Assembly: GCA_016709315.1 (NCBI GenBank)
Contig: JADJMZ010000001.1
Location: 496,001 to 560,000 of the forward strand
DNA length: 64,000 nt
Reading direction: 5' to 3'
Source: Ignavibacteria bacterium
GTDB taxonomy: Bacteria; Bacteroidota; Ignavibacteria; Tepidaquicellales; Tepidaquicellaceae
Shown here in pieces: positions 9,419 to 17,516 of this stretch. A program made the translations under genes and the position numbers. Numbering within the stretch: the first letter of the stretch is position 1; the number at the start of each line of letters is the position of its first letter. The notes under the pieces were generated by a model. It did not search any database, was not told the DNA's origin, and saw only the letters and a program-made list of their open reading frames with translations.

Positions 9419-9523
9419 GAAAATATTAAGTATGATAAAAAAGAATTTGAATTAATTTTTGTTATAGGTAAGGTTTGAATCAACTCAGTTAAGAACAAAA
9501 CGAATAGTATCTTATTTCTTTTC

Positions 9524-9555
9524 TCTAATTGTTAATTGCTAATTGCTAATTGTTA
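9524..9555. repeat. Short AT-rich direct repeat
   Basis: Four tandem degenerate copies of an ATTGyTAA-type unit lie just after the 3' end of tRNA-Pro in transcription direction. A simple-sequence array with no assigned role. Confidence 0.5.
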
Positions 9556-9557
9556 AG

Positions 9558-9631
9558 TCGGGATGACTGGATTCGAACCAGCGGCCTCCTCGTCCCGAAC
9601 GAGGCGCGCTACCAAGCTGCGCCACATCCCG
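9558..9631 (-). tRNA. tRNA-Pro (CGG anticodon)
   Basis: Read on the minus strand, the acceptor stem CGGGATG pairs with CATCCCG, the D arm is GCGCAGCTTGGTAGCGC, the anticodon stem CCTCG/CGAGG encloses the loop TTCGGGA (anticodon CGG), and the T arm contains GGTTCGAATCC. The discriminator is A and CCA is not encoded. 74 bases. All parts of the cloverleaf are present, so it should be functional. Confidence 0.95.
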
Positions 9632-9690
9632 ATAATTTTCTACAAATAACTATTTCTTTAGCTCATTAAAATTTATTTATCCTTACAACT

Positions 9691-9748
9691 GCGGTTTCCA
9701 CGTCCCGAATCCCGAGTTCCCGGGACTACCAGGCTGCGCCACATCCCG
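9691..9748 (-). pseudogene. Decayed copy of tRNA-Pro
   Basis: About 60 bases upstream of the intact tRNA on the minus strand there is a second copy. It keeps the 5' acceptor strand and D arm almost perfectly (CGGGATGTGGCGCAGC, then TGGTAG), then has a different GC-rich stretch before resuming with TTCGGGACG and a degraded variable region; the T arm and 3' acceptor strand are missing. It cannot fold as a tRNA. It looks like a tandem duplication that decayed, or a scar of an integration event. Confidence 0.75.
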
Positions 9749-10021
9749 ATAATTTTTTTACAAATATACTCAATATATATTATCTATAAAATGAGAAATT
9801 TGAAACGTTATGTTTAACTTTTATACATTACAATTTTTTCTATTCGAGGTCGAACTTGTCTCACCGAAGGCGAAAACCTGCAGGAATTATTATTTGTCGC
9901 GTACTAAGAGATTTAACTTGTACGGACAGATAAGTCGATGATCTGAAATTGATTTTTAATTATGAATTTTCATTGGCTCAAAATGTCCGTTAATTGTCTG
10001 ATTTAATGTAAAATAAAAAAG

Positions 10022-10029
10022 TATCTTTG
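10022..10029 (+). promoter_or_regulatory. Possible Bacteroidota-type -7 box
   Basis: TATCTTTG matches the TAnnTTTG -7 consensus known for Bacteroidota sigma-A promoters and lies 20 bases before the start of the GlxA-like regulator. A matching -33 TTTG at the usual spacing is not clear, so support is limited. Confidence 0.35.
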
Positions 10030-10049
10030 CATAATTAATTAAAAGAATC

Positions 10050-10973
10050 ATGAAAAAAACAAAATTTGTATTTTTGGTTTTACCGAATATTCACTTAATG
10101 GATCTTGCCGGTCCTGATCAGGTTTTTCTCGAAGCCGCCGGTTACAATGCTCCTTTTGAAATAGAATATTGTTCAACAGAAAAAAGTCTTTCTTCTTCTG
10201 CAAAGCTTCCAATAGGAAAGCTTAATCACTTCTCAAAAATAAAAATTGAAGAAAATGATTTCCTTCTGATACCGGGAGCAGAATTGAATTATATTCTTTC
10301 TGATGAATTTAAAACAAATAAATCACTGTTCAGCTGGATAAGAAACTGCAGAGATAAGAAAATAAAGATTTGCAGTATTTGCAGCGGAGCATTTGTCTTG
10401 GCTGAAAGCGGAGTTTTAGAAGGGAAGGAATGTACAACTCACTGGAAAAGAACAAAAGAACTTCAGCAGTTATATCCTGACATAAAAGTAATAGAAAATG
10501 TATTATTTACTGAAGATGATAATATTTATACAAGTGCCGGTATTGCGTCGGGAATTGATATGGCGTTATACATCGTAGAACAGATGAAAGGAGAATACTT
10601 TGCGCATAAAGTTGCAAGAGAACTTGTGATATACAGCAGAAGATCCGGCAATCAGAAACAACAGAGCGAATTACTGAATTTCAGAAATCACATACATTCA
10701 GGAATACACAAGGTTCAGGACTGGCTGCAAATTAATCTTGACAAAAAAGCATCGTTGACTGAACTCGCCGAAATTGCATGTATGAGTGACAGAAACTTGA
10801 CCCGCATCTTCAAAAAAGAAACTTCCCTTACCGTTAATCAATACATAACGCTTTTAAGAAAAGAAAAGATCGGTCAGTTGTCAAAGAACCCGGATAACTC
10901 CAGATCAATCATAGCAAAGCAATGCGGACTGAAAAGCGAAAAGCAAATAAGCAGAATCATAAAAAAGAAATGA
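10050..10973 (+). CDS. GlxA-family transcriptional regulator (DJ-1/PfpI-like + AraC HTH)
   Basis: 307 residues. Residues about 5-190 form a DJ-1/PfpI-like domain with the nucleophile-elbow sequence CSICSGAFVLAESGVL followed by GKECTTHW; residues about 215-307 are an AraC/XylS helix-turn-helix region (SLTELAEIACMSDRNLTRIF). The arrangement is that of GlxA-type regulators, which sense an unknown metabolite and activate neighbouring genes. The C-terminus (KSEKQISRIIKKK) lacks the PxxFR-like sequence of the second HTH motif and may be slightly shortened. Its stop overlaps the ATG of the next gene (ATGA, 10970-10973), suggesting coupling. Confidence 0.88.
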   Translation: MKKTKFVFLVLPNIHLMDLAGPDQVFLEAAGYNAPFEIEYCSTEKSLSSSAKLPIGKLNHFSKIKIEENDFLLIPGAELNYILSDEFKTNKSLFSWIRNCRDKKIKICSICSGAFVLAESGVLEGKECTTHWKRTKELQQLYPDIKVIENVLFTEDDNIYTSAGIASGIDMALYIVEQMKGEYFAHKVARELVIYSRRSGNQKQQSELLNFRNHIHSGIHKVQDWLQINLDKKASLTELAEIACMSDRNLTRIFKKETSLTVNQYITLLRKEKIGQLSKNPDNSRSIIAKQCGLKSEKQISRIIKKK

Positions 10974-13669
10974 GATGTTTTCAAATAACAAATATTCTGA
11001 AAACGGAAAACAAACAATTTAAAAAATATTTTAAAATTTATTTATTAAAAATCATGTTATCTTTGTCATTTTTACTTGTAATATTTTCATTATCTACAAT
11101 AGCCGCTTCTGCAGCAAATGAAGGTCAAACTGAAAGCATTAAGAATCTGCCTCCTGCAGAAAAAACCCGATCCAGGAATATTGACATAAAAAATATATCG
11201 CTTGATCTGAGGTTTGACAGGCAGATAAAGCAGGCTTATGGATCTGCAGCTATTACATTTTCAACTTTGACTAAATCCAATAAAATTACTTTGGATGCAG
11301 GAATGCTTACTATAAATTTCATAAAACTTGATAACGGTGATCTATTGCAATTCAATTATGACAGTGGTGATAAAAACGACGGACTGAAAATTATGCTTGA
11401 CCGTACTTATACAAAAGAAGAAATCATAACTGTAAAAATTGATTATCATACCAACTGGGTAAATGAAACAGATGCAAATAATTTATCAGGCAGCAATGGA
11501 AAGGGAATTCGATTTCTCGGTCCAACTTCAGCTGAACCTAAGAAACGTATCCAGATATGGTCTATGGGAGAACCCGAATCAAACAGGTATTGGTTTCCAT
11601 GTTATGATTCGCCTGATGATATGAGAACAACTGAATTCAAAGCAACAATCGAAAATAATCTATCCTTCATTTCAAACGGAATTTTAATTGATAAAAAAGA
11701 TAACACTGACGGCACTCATACATTTCATTTTAAAACAGACAAACCATACTCTAACCATCTTACATCTTTTGCCGCGGGTGAATATACTGACGTTATACAA
11801 AATTACGATGGTATTACTCTTCATAATTATTGTTATCCGGATGAGTTGGAAGCAACTAAAGCAAGTGTTGAAAGATTACCAGATATGGTGAAATTTTTTT
11901 CCGGAATTACCGGAGCGAAATATCCTCACTCTGAGTATTCACAGGTCTTTGTTCAGGATCTTCCCTGGGGAAACGCAGGGTCTACTATTTCAATTCAAAC
12001 CGAAAACATGATAGATGATTTCGGGACACATGCAGATTTTTTTTATTTATGGGACGGTCTGCAAGGTGAATCACTTGCACAGCAGTGGTTCGGGAATTAT
12101 CTTTCTTGCAGTGACTGGAATCATATCTGGCTCACAAAAGCTTTTGGCAGATATTTTTCAGGGCTTTACAATGAATATAAAAACGGACGTGAAGAATTTC
12201 TTTTATATCAGCATTCTTTTGATCAGAGTACTTATCATTCTGACAGGAGCTCAGGAATCATTCAGCCGGTTGTAAATAATAATAATGAAACTGCTTTTGA
12301 GTTTGCCGGAGGAAACTATCCGTATTTTCACGGAGCTTCTGTATTGCAAATGCTGAGAAAAGAACTCGGTGAAGAAAACTGGTCGAAGTCAATAAAACTT
12401 TATATAAGTTCAAATGCAGGTAAAAATGTGACAACAAAAGATTTTGTTAATGCAGTTGAAGAAGCAAGCGGAGAATCAATGAAATGGTTTTTCGATCAAT
12501 GGGTTTATAAGACCGGACACCCTGTTTTTAAAATTACTAAAAAGTATGACTCAGAAAAAAAAACACTTACACTTTATGTAAAACAGATTCAAAAAACTGA
12601 AGCAATAGATTTGAATACTGTAACAGATTTTTTCAGGGGAAAAGTAGAAATTGAAATTGACGGCAATATCCGTCAGGTCATGATTGAAGCAAAAGCTGAA
12701 AACATATTTACTTTTGATTCTCAAAAAGAACCTAAGCTTGTACATTTTGACTTTGAAAGTACATGGATAAAAGAAATTACATTTGAAAAAACATTTGAAG
12801 AACTTCTTTATCAGCTGCTAAATGACAAAGATATTTTGGGAAGACTTTCTGCCATGACTGAACTAGTAAACATTGCAAAAAATGAAAAAACTTCTCAAAA
12901 AGATAAACTCAAAACTTACGAAGCTCTCAGAAAAATTATTACCGGAGATTCATACTGGCGTTTGCGATTCAATGCAGTTTGGCAGCTTCAAAGTTTACTT
13001 GCGCCTTCTACTCAGGTTAATCCTGCTTCACTTGACAAAGAAACAATTGAAATGCTTCTGAAAATTATAAAAAATGACAGTTCATGGGTTAAAACAAATG
13101 CTATAAGATTTCTTGGAGTGACCTGTGATCCTGAATATACTGATATTTACTTAAATGCGTTCAAAGACAACAGTGACAGAGTAGTTAATGCTGCTGCAAT
13201 TGCACTTGGAAAAAGTAAAAGTCCTGAAGCGTTCGATGCACTGGTTAAACTAAAAGACAAACCTTCCTGGAAAAACCAGAGTTTAATCAGTACTCTTAAT
13301 GGCTTAAAAGAACTTAACGATCCGCGAGGATTTGAAGTGGCATATAATGCCTTATCTGATTTGAATTTATCCCGATGGATGCTATCAACTCCTGTATGGG
13401 ATTTTCGGATTGCAGCTGCAGAGACAATCGTTTCACTGGGGAAAGGCAATGAAGCTTTTCCAATGATATTTGAACGGTTTAAAAATTCATTAAATGATAA
13501 CGACCTTAATGTAATTTTCAACAATGTTTTACTGATAACAACACTGTCTGATCCAAGGGGTACAGAAGTTTTCGAAATTTTAAAAGTTCAATTCAAAGAT
13601 GATGAAAATACAATGACGGCAGTTTATCAGTATGAATCTCAGTTTAAAGAGGCAATTAGCAGGAACTGA
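10970..13669 (+). CDS. Catalytically dead M1-peptidase-like protein with HEAT-type C-terminus
   Basis: Start chosen at ATG 10970, overlapping the upstream stop as ATGA; an ATG at 11054 would begin directly at the signal-like segment MLSLSFLLVIFSLSTIAASA. The protein follows the M1 aminopeptidase plan: N-terminal beta domain, then a thermolysin-like domain in which WNHIWLTKAFGRYF aligns with the usual W-x-x-LWLNEGFA-x-Y-x. The zinc site is lost: HELAHQWFG reads ESLAQQWFG (about 12069-12095), so both His and the catalytic Glu are replaced, and the third ligand NEG reads TKA. The GAMEN exopeptidase motif is also absent (GNAGST). From about residue 620 there are HEAT-like helical repeats (LGVTCDPEYTDIYLNAF, AIALGKSKSPEAFDALV). 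It is probably an exported binding or scaffold protein. Identity of the fold is clear; loss of activity is inferred. Confidence 0.85.
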   Translation: MRCFQITNILKTENKQFKKYFKIYLLKIMLSLSFLLVIFSLSTIAASAANEGQTESIKNLPPAEKTRSRNIDIKNISLDLRFDRQIKQAYGSAAITFSTLTKSNKITLDAGMLTINFIKLDNGDLLQFNYDSGDKNDGLKIMLDRTYTKEEIITVKIDYHTNWVNETDANNLSGSNGKGIRFLGPTSAEPKKRIQIWSMGEPESNRYWFPCYDSPDDMRTTEFKATIENNLSFISNGILIDKKDNTDGTHTFHFKTDKPYSNHLTSFAAGEYTDVIQNYDGITLHNYCYPDELEATKASVERLPDMVKFFSGITGAKYPHSEYSQVFVQDLPWGNAGSTISIQTENMIDDFGTHADFFYLWDGLQGESLAQQWFGNYLSCSDWNHIWLTKAFGRYFSGLYNEYKNGREEFLLYQHSFDQSTYHSDRSSGIIQPVVNNNNETAFEFAGGNYPYFHGASVLQMLRKELGEENWSKSIKLYISSNAGKNVTTKDFVNAVEEASGESMKWFFDQWVYKTGHPVFKITKKYDSEKKTLTLYVKQIQKTEAIDLNTVTDFFRGKVEIEIDGNIRQVMIEAKAENIFTFDSQKEPKLVHFDFESTWIKEITFEKTFEELLYQLLNDKDILGRLSAMTELVNIAKNEKTSQKDKLKTYEALRKIITGDSYWRLRFNAVWQLQSLLAPSTQVNPASLDKETIEMLLKIIKNDSSWVKTNAIRFLGVTCDPEYTDIYLNAFKDNSDRVVNAAAIALGKSKSPEAFDALVKLKDKPSWKNQSLISTLNGLKELNDPRGFEVAYNALSDLNLSRWMLSTPVWDFRIAAAETIVSLGKGNEAFPMIFERFKNSLNDNDLNVIFNNVLLITTLSDPRGTEVFEILKVQFKDDENTMTAVYQYESQFKEAISRN

Positions 13670-13766
13670 AATCAAAATATAAATTAATTAACAGTTATTT
13701 AATTTTCAGAACTTGTTTGAGTGGGACTAATCAATTTTTTAGATAGAATGTTTTTATAGTTATACA

Positions 13767-13774
13767 TACCTTTG
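13767..13774 (+). promoter_or_regulatory. Possible Bacteroidota-type -7 box
   Basis: TACCTTTG fits TAnnTTTG and lies 35 bases before the DinB-like gene, in a 139-base gap after the M1-like gene. No clear -33 element. Confidence 0.35.
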
Positions 13775-13808
13775 TCACGATAAATTTTATTTAAATTAAT
13801 ACATTACT

Positions 13809-14303
13809 ATGGAGGATTCTTTAAAAACAATTTTATGGAAAGAATTCGGAGCAGCAATTGACATGCTTGAAAATGCAATCGCAGCCTGTCCGGATTCGCT
13901 GTGGAATGATAATTCAAAATTCTGGTACAATGCTTATCATGTTATATTTTTCCTGGATTATTATCTGACTGAAGAAGAAGAAAAATTCCATCCTCCGGCT
14001 CCGTTTACTTTATCAGAGTTTAATCCTGACGGTGAAATGCCTGAGCGTGTTTATGACAAATCAGAACTGATTACTTACATTAATTACTGCCGGGAAAAAT
14101 GCAGGAAATTAATATCAGAATTAACGGATGAGAATATGCAGAAACGTTTTATAAATAAGTACAGAAATTACAGCCGGCTGGAAATAATTATTTATAATTT
14201 GAGGCACGTGCAGCATCATGCAGGACAATTGAATTTACTTCTTCGTCAAAACGGAAATGAACCGCCGGACTGGGTTTCGCAGACTAAAGCGGAAATGGAG
14301 TAA
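13809..14303 (+). CDS. DinB-superfamily protein
   Basis: 164 residues, predicted four-helix bundle. The spacing of histidines fits the DinB/YfiT metal-binding pattern: one in FWYNAYHVIFFLDYYL (helix 2) and two in NLRHVQHHAGQLN (helix 4). Members of this superfamily are metal-binding, and some are thiol-dependent transferases (bacillithiol or mycothiol S-transferases); many have no known substrate. It stands alone with its own leader and no terminator is obvious. Function cannot be narrowed from sequence. Confidence 0.75.
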   Translation: MEDSLKTILWKEFGAAIDMLENAIAACPDSLWNDNSKFWYNAYHVIFFLDYYLTEEEEKFHPPAPFTLSEFNPDGEMPERVYDKSELITYINYCREKCRKLISELTDENMQKRFINKYRNYSRLEIIIYNLRHVQHHAGQLNLLLRQNGNEPPDWVSQTKAEME

Positions 14304-14578
14304 ATAGTGATTACACTTTACAAACAACCTTCAAGGATAATGGCTTGAGTTAAGCAAATTAGCTTTGCCCGAGTTTATGATAGAGATCGAACTTGAAGTT
14401 CATAAGAGTAAGAAATAATTTTGACATCTTTTGGGGTTTTTGAGATAAAAATCTTTGCCACTAATTTCACTGATTTTCACGAATTAGAAACTTAAGGAAA
14501 TAACTTATTTCCAATTTAAACAAAATGTAAGAATTGTTTTGGACAGAACTGTATGACCTTAATCCAATCGACTGAATT

Positions 14579-14980
14579 ATGAACGGAATTATTCACCACA
14601 TAGAAATATATGTTTCGGATTTAAAAAGAACTATTTTATTCTGGGATTGGCTGCTAACTAAGAAGTTTACTTATGAAATATACCAGCAATGGGACAGAGG
14701 AATCAGTTTCAAACTTGGAGAAACGTACATCGTATTTGTTCAGACTGAAAAAAAATACTTAAGTAATCCATACAACAGAAGAAACACCGGATTAAATCAT
14801 CTTGCATTTCACTGCAGCTCCAAAGAATTTGTTGATACTCTGACAAAAGAGCTAAAAGAAAAAAACATTAACATACTTTACGCTGACAAACATCCGTATG
14901 CCGGCGGAGAAAATTATTATGCGGTATTTTTTGAAGATCCGGACAGGATCAAAGTTGAAGTAGTCGCGGACGAAGAATAA
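14579..14980 (+). CDS. VOC (glyoxalase/bleomycin resistance) family protein
   Basis: 133 residues with the paired beta-alpha-beta-beta-beta modules of the vicinal oxygen chelate fold: HHIEIYVSDLKRTILFWDWLL starts the first, GLNHLAFHCSSKEFVD the second, ending EDPDRIKVEVVADEE. The His in HHIEIYV, His in NHLAF and the final Glu are at usual metal-ligand positions. Family members include lactoylglutathione lyase, fosfomycin and bleomycin resistance proteins and dioxygenases; the sequence does not tell which. It stands alone; a 275-base gap precedes it. Confidence 0.8.
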   Translation: MNGIIHHIEIYVSDLKRTILFWDWLLTKKFTYEIYQQWDRGISFKLGETYIVFVQTEKKYLSNPYNRRNTGLNHLAFHCSSKEFVDTLTKELKEKNINILYADKHPYAGGENYYAVFFEDPDRIKVEVVADEE

Positions 14981-15104
14981 AATGAAAAAGATATTCTATT
15001 TTTCAAATATAAAAACCTGTTTCCTTTTTAAGTAATTCTTTTCCATAAATATAATTTATTAAAAATATATTGAGAGAAACTACAGTGATCTATAAAATAT
15101 ATTC

Positions 15105-15118
15105 GGACAATTTTGTCC
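15105..15118 (+). promoter_or_regulatory. Inverted repeat, possible operator of the Rrf2 cluster
   Basis: GGACAA-TT-TTGTCC is a 6-bp-arm inverted repeat 50-63 bases before the Rrf2 gene. Its symmetry and place suit a dimeric regulator such as the Rrf2 protein itself or an HcpR/DNR-type regulator. Binding is inference. Confidence 0.45.
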
Positions 15119-15142
15119 TTTATTAATTTAAATTTATTAACT

Positions 15143-15150
15143 ATCTTTGA
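15143..15150 (+). promoter_or_regulatory. Possible Bacteroidota-type -7 box
   Basis: TATCTTTG fits TAnnTTTG. If used, transcription would begin near 15157, leaving the ATG at 15168 but excluding the ATG at 15150. This supports the shorter start of the Rrf2 gene. Confidence 0.4.
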
Positions 15151-15167
15151 TGCATAAATTACAAAGT

Positions 15168-15605
15168 ATGTTTTCAAAAGCGTGCGAATACGGTATCAGA
15201 GCATCGGTTTTTATTACAATTAAATCCAGGCAAGGGGTCAGAGTAAGTCTGAATGAAATTGCCCTCGGAACAGATTCACCGGTTTCGTTTACAGCTAAAA
15301 TATTGCAGATACTGGTTAAAAGTAAGATAATTGATTCTCTAAAAGGTCCGACAGGTGGCTTTGAAATTAAAAATTCCAAAGCCGGAGAGATCAAACTCAA
15401 TCAGGTTGTATATGCTATTGACGGAGACTCAATATATAAGAGTTGCGGACTGGGATTTAAAAACTGCAATGAAATCAAACCATGTCCCCTTCATTATAAA
15501 TTTAAAACCATAAGAGAAGATTTAAAACTAATGCTTGAAGAAACATCTTTGCTTGATTTATCAAATGATATAAATAACGGACTTACTTTTTTAAAACGAA
15601 AATAA
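15168..15605 (+). CDS. Rrf2-family regulator, probable Fe-S sensor of nitrosative stress
   Basis: 145 residues from ATG 15168; an ATG at 15150 would add six residues, but the canonical Rrf2 N-terminus (MFSKACEYGIRASVFI) starts at 15168. Winged helix with VSLNEIALGTDSPVSFTAKILQILVKS and the wing KGPTGGFEI. Three cysteines in CGLGFKNCNEIKPCPLHYKF (about residues 99-115) match the Fe-S ligand loop of NsrR/IscR-like members. The three following genes (cupin, RIC Fe-S repair protein, hemerythrin) start within a few bases to 75 bases, so it probably controls a nitric-oxide or iron-sulfur stress operon. The signal sensed is inferred from context. Confidence 0.88.
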   Translation: MFSKACEYGIRASVFITIKSRQGVRVSLNEIALGTDSPVSFTAKILQILVKSKIIDSLKGPTGGFEIKNSKAGEIKLNQVVYAIDGDSIYKSCGLGFKNCNEIKPCPLHYKFKTIREDLKLMLEETSLLDLSNDINNGLTFLKRK

Positions 15606-15606
15606 A

Positions 15607-15906
15607 ATGAAAATAATGATAAAACCACAAATGAGTATTCTTAAAACGGGAAAAGAATATAAAATATTACATGTAAAGGGGAATAAAGGATCGCAAATGC
15701 CATCCCATTTCAGCACAAAGGAAGCAATAATTATAGTTTTAAAAGGTGAAGTACTGCTGAAATTTCAAGATAAGGAAATGAACTTAATACCGGATGATTC
15801 AGCGATAATTCCGGCTTCAGTATCACATAGCTTATTTATAAAAGAAAACTTTGAAGCATATGTGATCATGGCAATTGATTCAGAAATAAAATTTGATAAC
15901 AATTAA
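15607..15906 (+). CDS. Small cupin-domain protein
   Basis: 99 residues, a single cupin barrel: PSHFSTKEAIIIVLKGEVLLKFQDKE followed by LIPDDSAIIPASVSHSLFIKEN. The HFSTKEA and SVSHSL histidines are at the usual metal positions, though the first motif is short. It begins 1 base after the Rrf2 stop and its end overlaps the region before the RIC gene, so it belongs to the same transcript. Small cupins next to RIC genes are common in Bacteroidota; the role is not known. Confidence 0.8.
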   Translation: MKIMIKPQMSILKTGKEYKILHVKGNKGSQMPSHFSTKEAIIIVLKGEVLLKFQDKEMNLIPDDSAIIPASVSHSLFIKENFEAYVIMAIDSEIKFDNN

Positions 15907-15919
15907 AATAAAAATAAAA

Positions 15920-16642
15920 ATGGAAACCACAAAATCACCCAGTATAGGTTCATTCGTAGCCAATGACTACCGAACCGCAGCCGTATTCCAAAAATACGGA
16001 ATAGACTTTTGCTGTAAGGGAGTCAAATCAATTGACGAGGTATGCGAAAACAAGAAAATAAATGCAGGTCAGCTTCTGACTGAATTAGCCGAAGTTACAG
16101 GTCAGCCGGACAATCAGTTAACAGATTTTCAATCTTGGCCACTCGATCTTCTTGCAGATTATATTGAAAAAAAACATCACAGATATATTGAAGAGACTAC
16201 TCCTTCTTTAAAGCAGTTTCTTGATAAGCTGTGTAAGGTTCACGGCAGCAATCATCCCGAACTGTTTGAAATCACAAAAGAATTTAACGTTTCGGCAGAG
16301 GAACTGGCTGCACACATGAAAAAAGAAGAGGTGGTATTATTTCCTTATATACGGCAAATGATAAACTCCGGAAACAATAAAGAACAATTTTCAAAACAGG
16401 GGTTTGGAACAGTGCGGAATCCTATTCAAATGATGATGCAGGAACATGATGCAGAAGGACAAAGATTCAGAAAAATTTCTGAACTAAGCAATAACTACAA
16501 TCCGCCGGATGACGGGTGCACCACATACAGAGTCGCCTTTTCTATGTTAAAAGAGTTTGAAACTGATTTACATCTGCATATACATTTAGAAAACAATATT
16601 TTATTTCCGGGATCTATTGAAATGGAAAAAGAATTTATCTGA
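15920..16642 (+). CDS. Iron-sulfur cluster repair di-iron protein (RIC; ScdA/YtfE)
   Basis: 240 residues from ATG 15920; a longer frame exists upstream but METTKSPSIGSFVANDYR is the family N-terminus. Residues 1 to about 60 are the ScdA N-terminal domain with the signature GIDFCCKG; the rest is a hemerythrin-like four-helix bundle with di-iron ligands in KKHHRYIEE, VHGSNHPELFE, AHMKKEEVVLFP, QEHDAEGQ and LHLHIHLENNILFP. RIC proteins restore Fe-S clusters damaged by nitric oxide or peroxide in the cytoplasm. Downstream of the Rrf2 regulator and cupin, before a hemerythrin gene. Confidence 0.95.
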   Translation: METTKSPSIGSFVANDYRTAAVFQKYGIDFCCKGVKSIDEVCENKKINAGQLLTELAEVTGQPDNQLTDFQSWPLDLLADYIEKKHHRYIEETTPSLKQFLDKLCKVHGSNHPELFEITKEFNVSAEELAAHMKKEEVVLFPYIRQMINSGNNKEQFSKQGFGTVRNPIQMMMQEHDAEGQRFRKISELSNNYNPPDDGCTTYRVAFSMLKEFETDLHLHIHLENNILFPGSIEMEKEFI

Positions 16643-16717
16643 GATAAATTTAAATAATAATGTGAAAAATTTTTAAGATTCTGACCAAAAGGAAATATTG
16701 AACAATTAAAAATATAT

Positions 16718-17182
16718 ATGAATACAGATAAGCCAATTCAAAGATCCGAGTATTTAAAACCTCTGAGCAGAGAGCATCATCAGGGGTTATTGCTTTGCTG
16801 GAAAATCAAAACAGGTTTTTCAAAAGGTGTAGCACTAAAGAGAATCAAATCATATTCTGACTGGTTTTATAAAACGCATTTGATTCCTCATTTTGAGACA
16901 GAGGAGAAATATGTCTTCCCGGTCTTAGTAAATGATAATAAATTAATCAAACAGGCGATTGAAGAACACAGGCAACTTTCAAAATTGTTTGAAGATAAAT
17001 CCGATACCGAAGCTTCATTAAAGCAAATTCAGACAGAGCTGGAAAAACACATACGTTTTGAAGAAAGAACTTTATTTGATCAGATTCAGAATACCGCAAC
17101 TCCGGAACAATTAACTGAGTTTAAGCTAATTCACACTGAAGAAAAATTTATTGACAATTGCAGAGATGAGTTTTGGAAATGA
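16718..17182 (+). CDS. Hemerythrin-domain protein
   Basis: 154 residues forming one hemerythrin-like bundle: PLSREHHQGLLLCWK, HLIPHFETEEKYVFPVL, IEEHRQLSKLF and LEKHIRFEERTLFDQI hold the His/Glu ligands of a di-iron centre. Probably binds O2, NO or serves as an iron store in the cytoplasm. It is the last gene of the Rrf2-cupin-RIC run (75-base gap) and is followed by an inverted repeat that can end transcription. Confidence 0.9.
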   Translation: MNTDKPIQRSEYLKPLSREHHQGLLLCWKIKTGFSKGVALKRIKSYSDWFYKTHLIPHFETEEKYVFPVLVNDNKLIKQAIEEHRQLSKLFEDKSDTEASLKQIQTELEKHIRFEERTLFDQIQNTATPEQLTEFKLIHTEEKFIDNCRDEFWK

Positions 17183-17516
17183 GATTACACAGATTAAATC
17201 AATGACTTTTTTCGGTTTTGAGTTTAATCTGTGATATATTAATGACTCTTACAAACTGTATTACTTAGTTAGCCGGGAATTCATGAGACTTTCAATTAGT
17301 TGAGTACTTTGTTTTAATTTTATCAACTATGGAAGGAAAGATTTATTTTCAATGAATTTAAATAATTTTTGTGAAATTATTTAAAAAAAATAATAGTATG
17401 TCAGTAAAAAAAAATTCATAATTGAAAACAACTTCCCCGCACAAATTTAGTAACTTACTCTTTCCCTAAGAATCCGTATTTTTAAAAGAATAAACTTAAA
17501 TTAGTAAAAATCATTT
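17183..17516. other. Intergenic leader of aceE
   Basis: After the inverted repeat, about 280 AT-rich bases lead to aceE. I see no coding frame, RNA gene or clear promoter consensus. Confidence 0.4.
17186..17236 (+). terminator. Inverted repeat after the hemerythrin gene
   Basis: CACAGATTAAA (17188-17198) pairs with TTTAATCTGTG (17223-17233). No strong T-run follows, so it may be a member of the CACAGATT palindromic repeat family in this window, also seen at 32913-33020 and 63590-63712, and not a standard terminator. Confidence 0.45.

Noticed and set aside
15150..15167. An earlier ATG for the Rrf2 regulator
   Set aside because: It overlaps the -7-like TATCTTTG and the family N-terminus begins at 15168.
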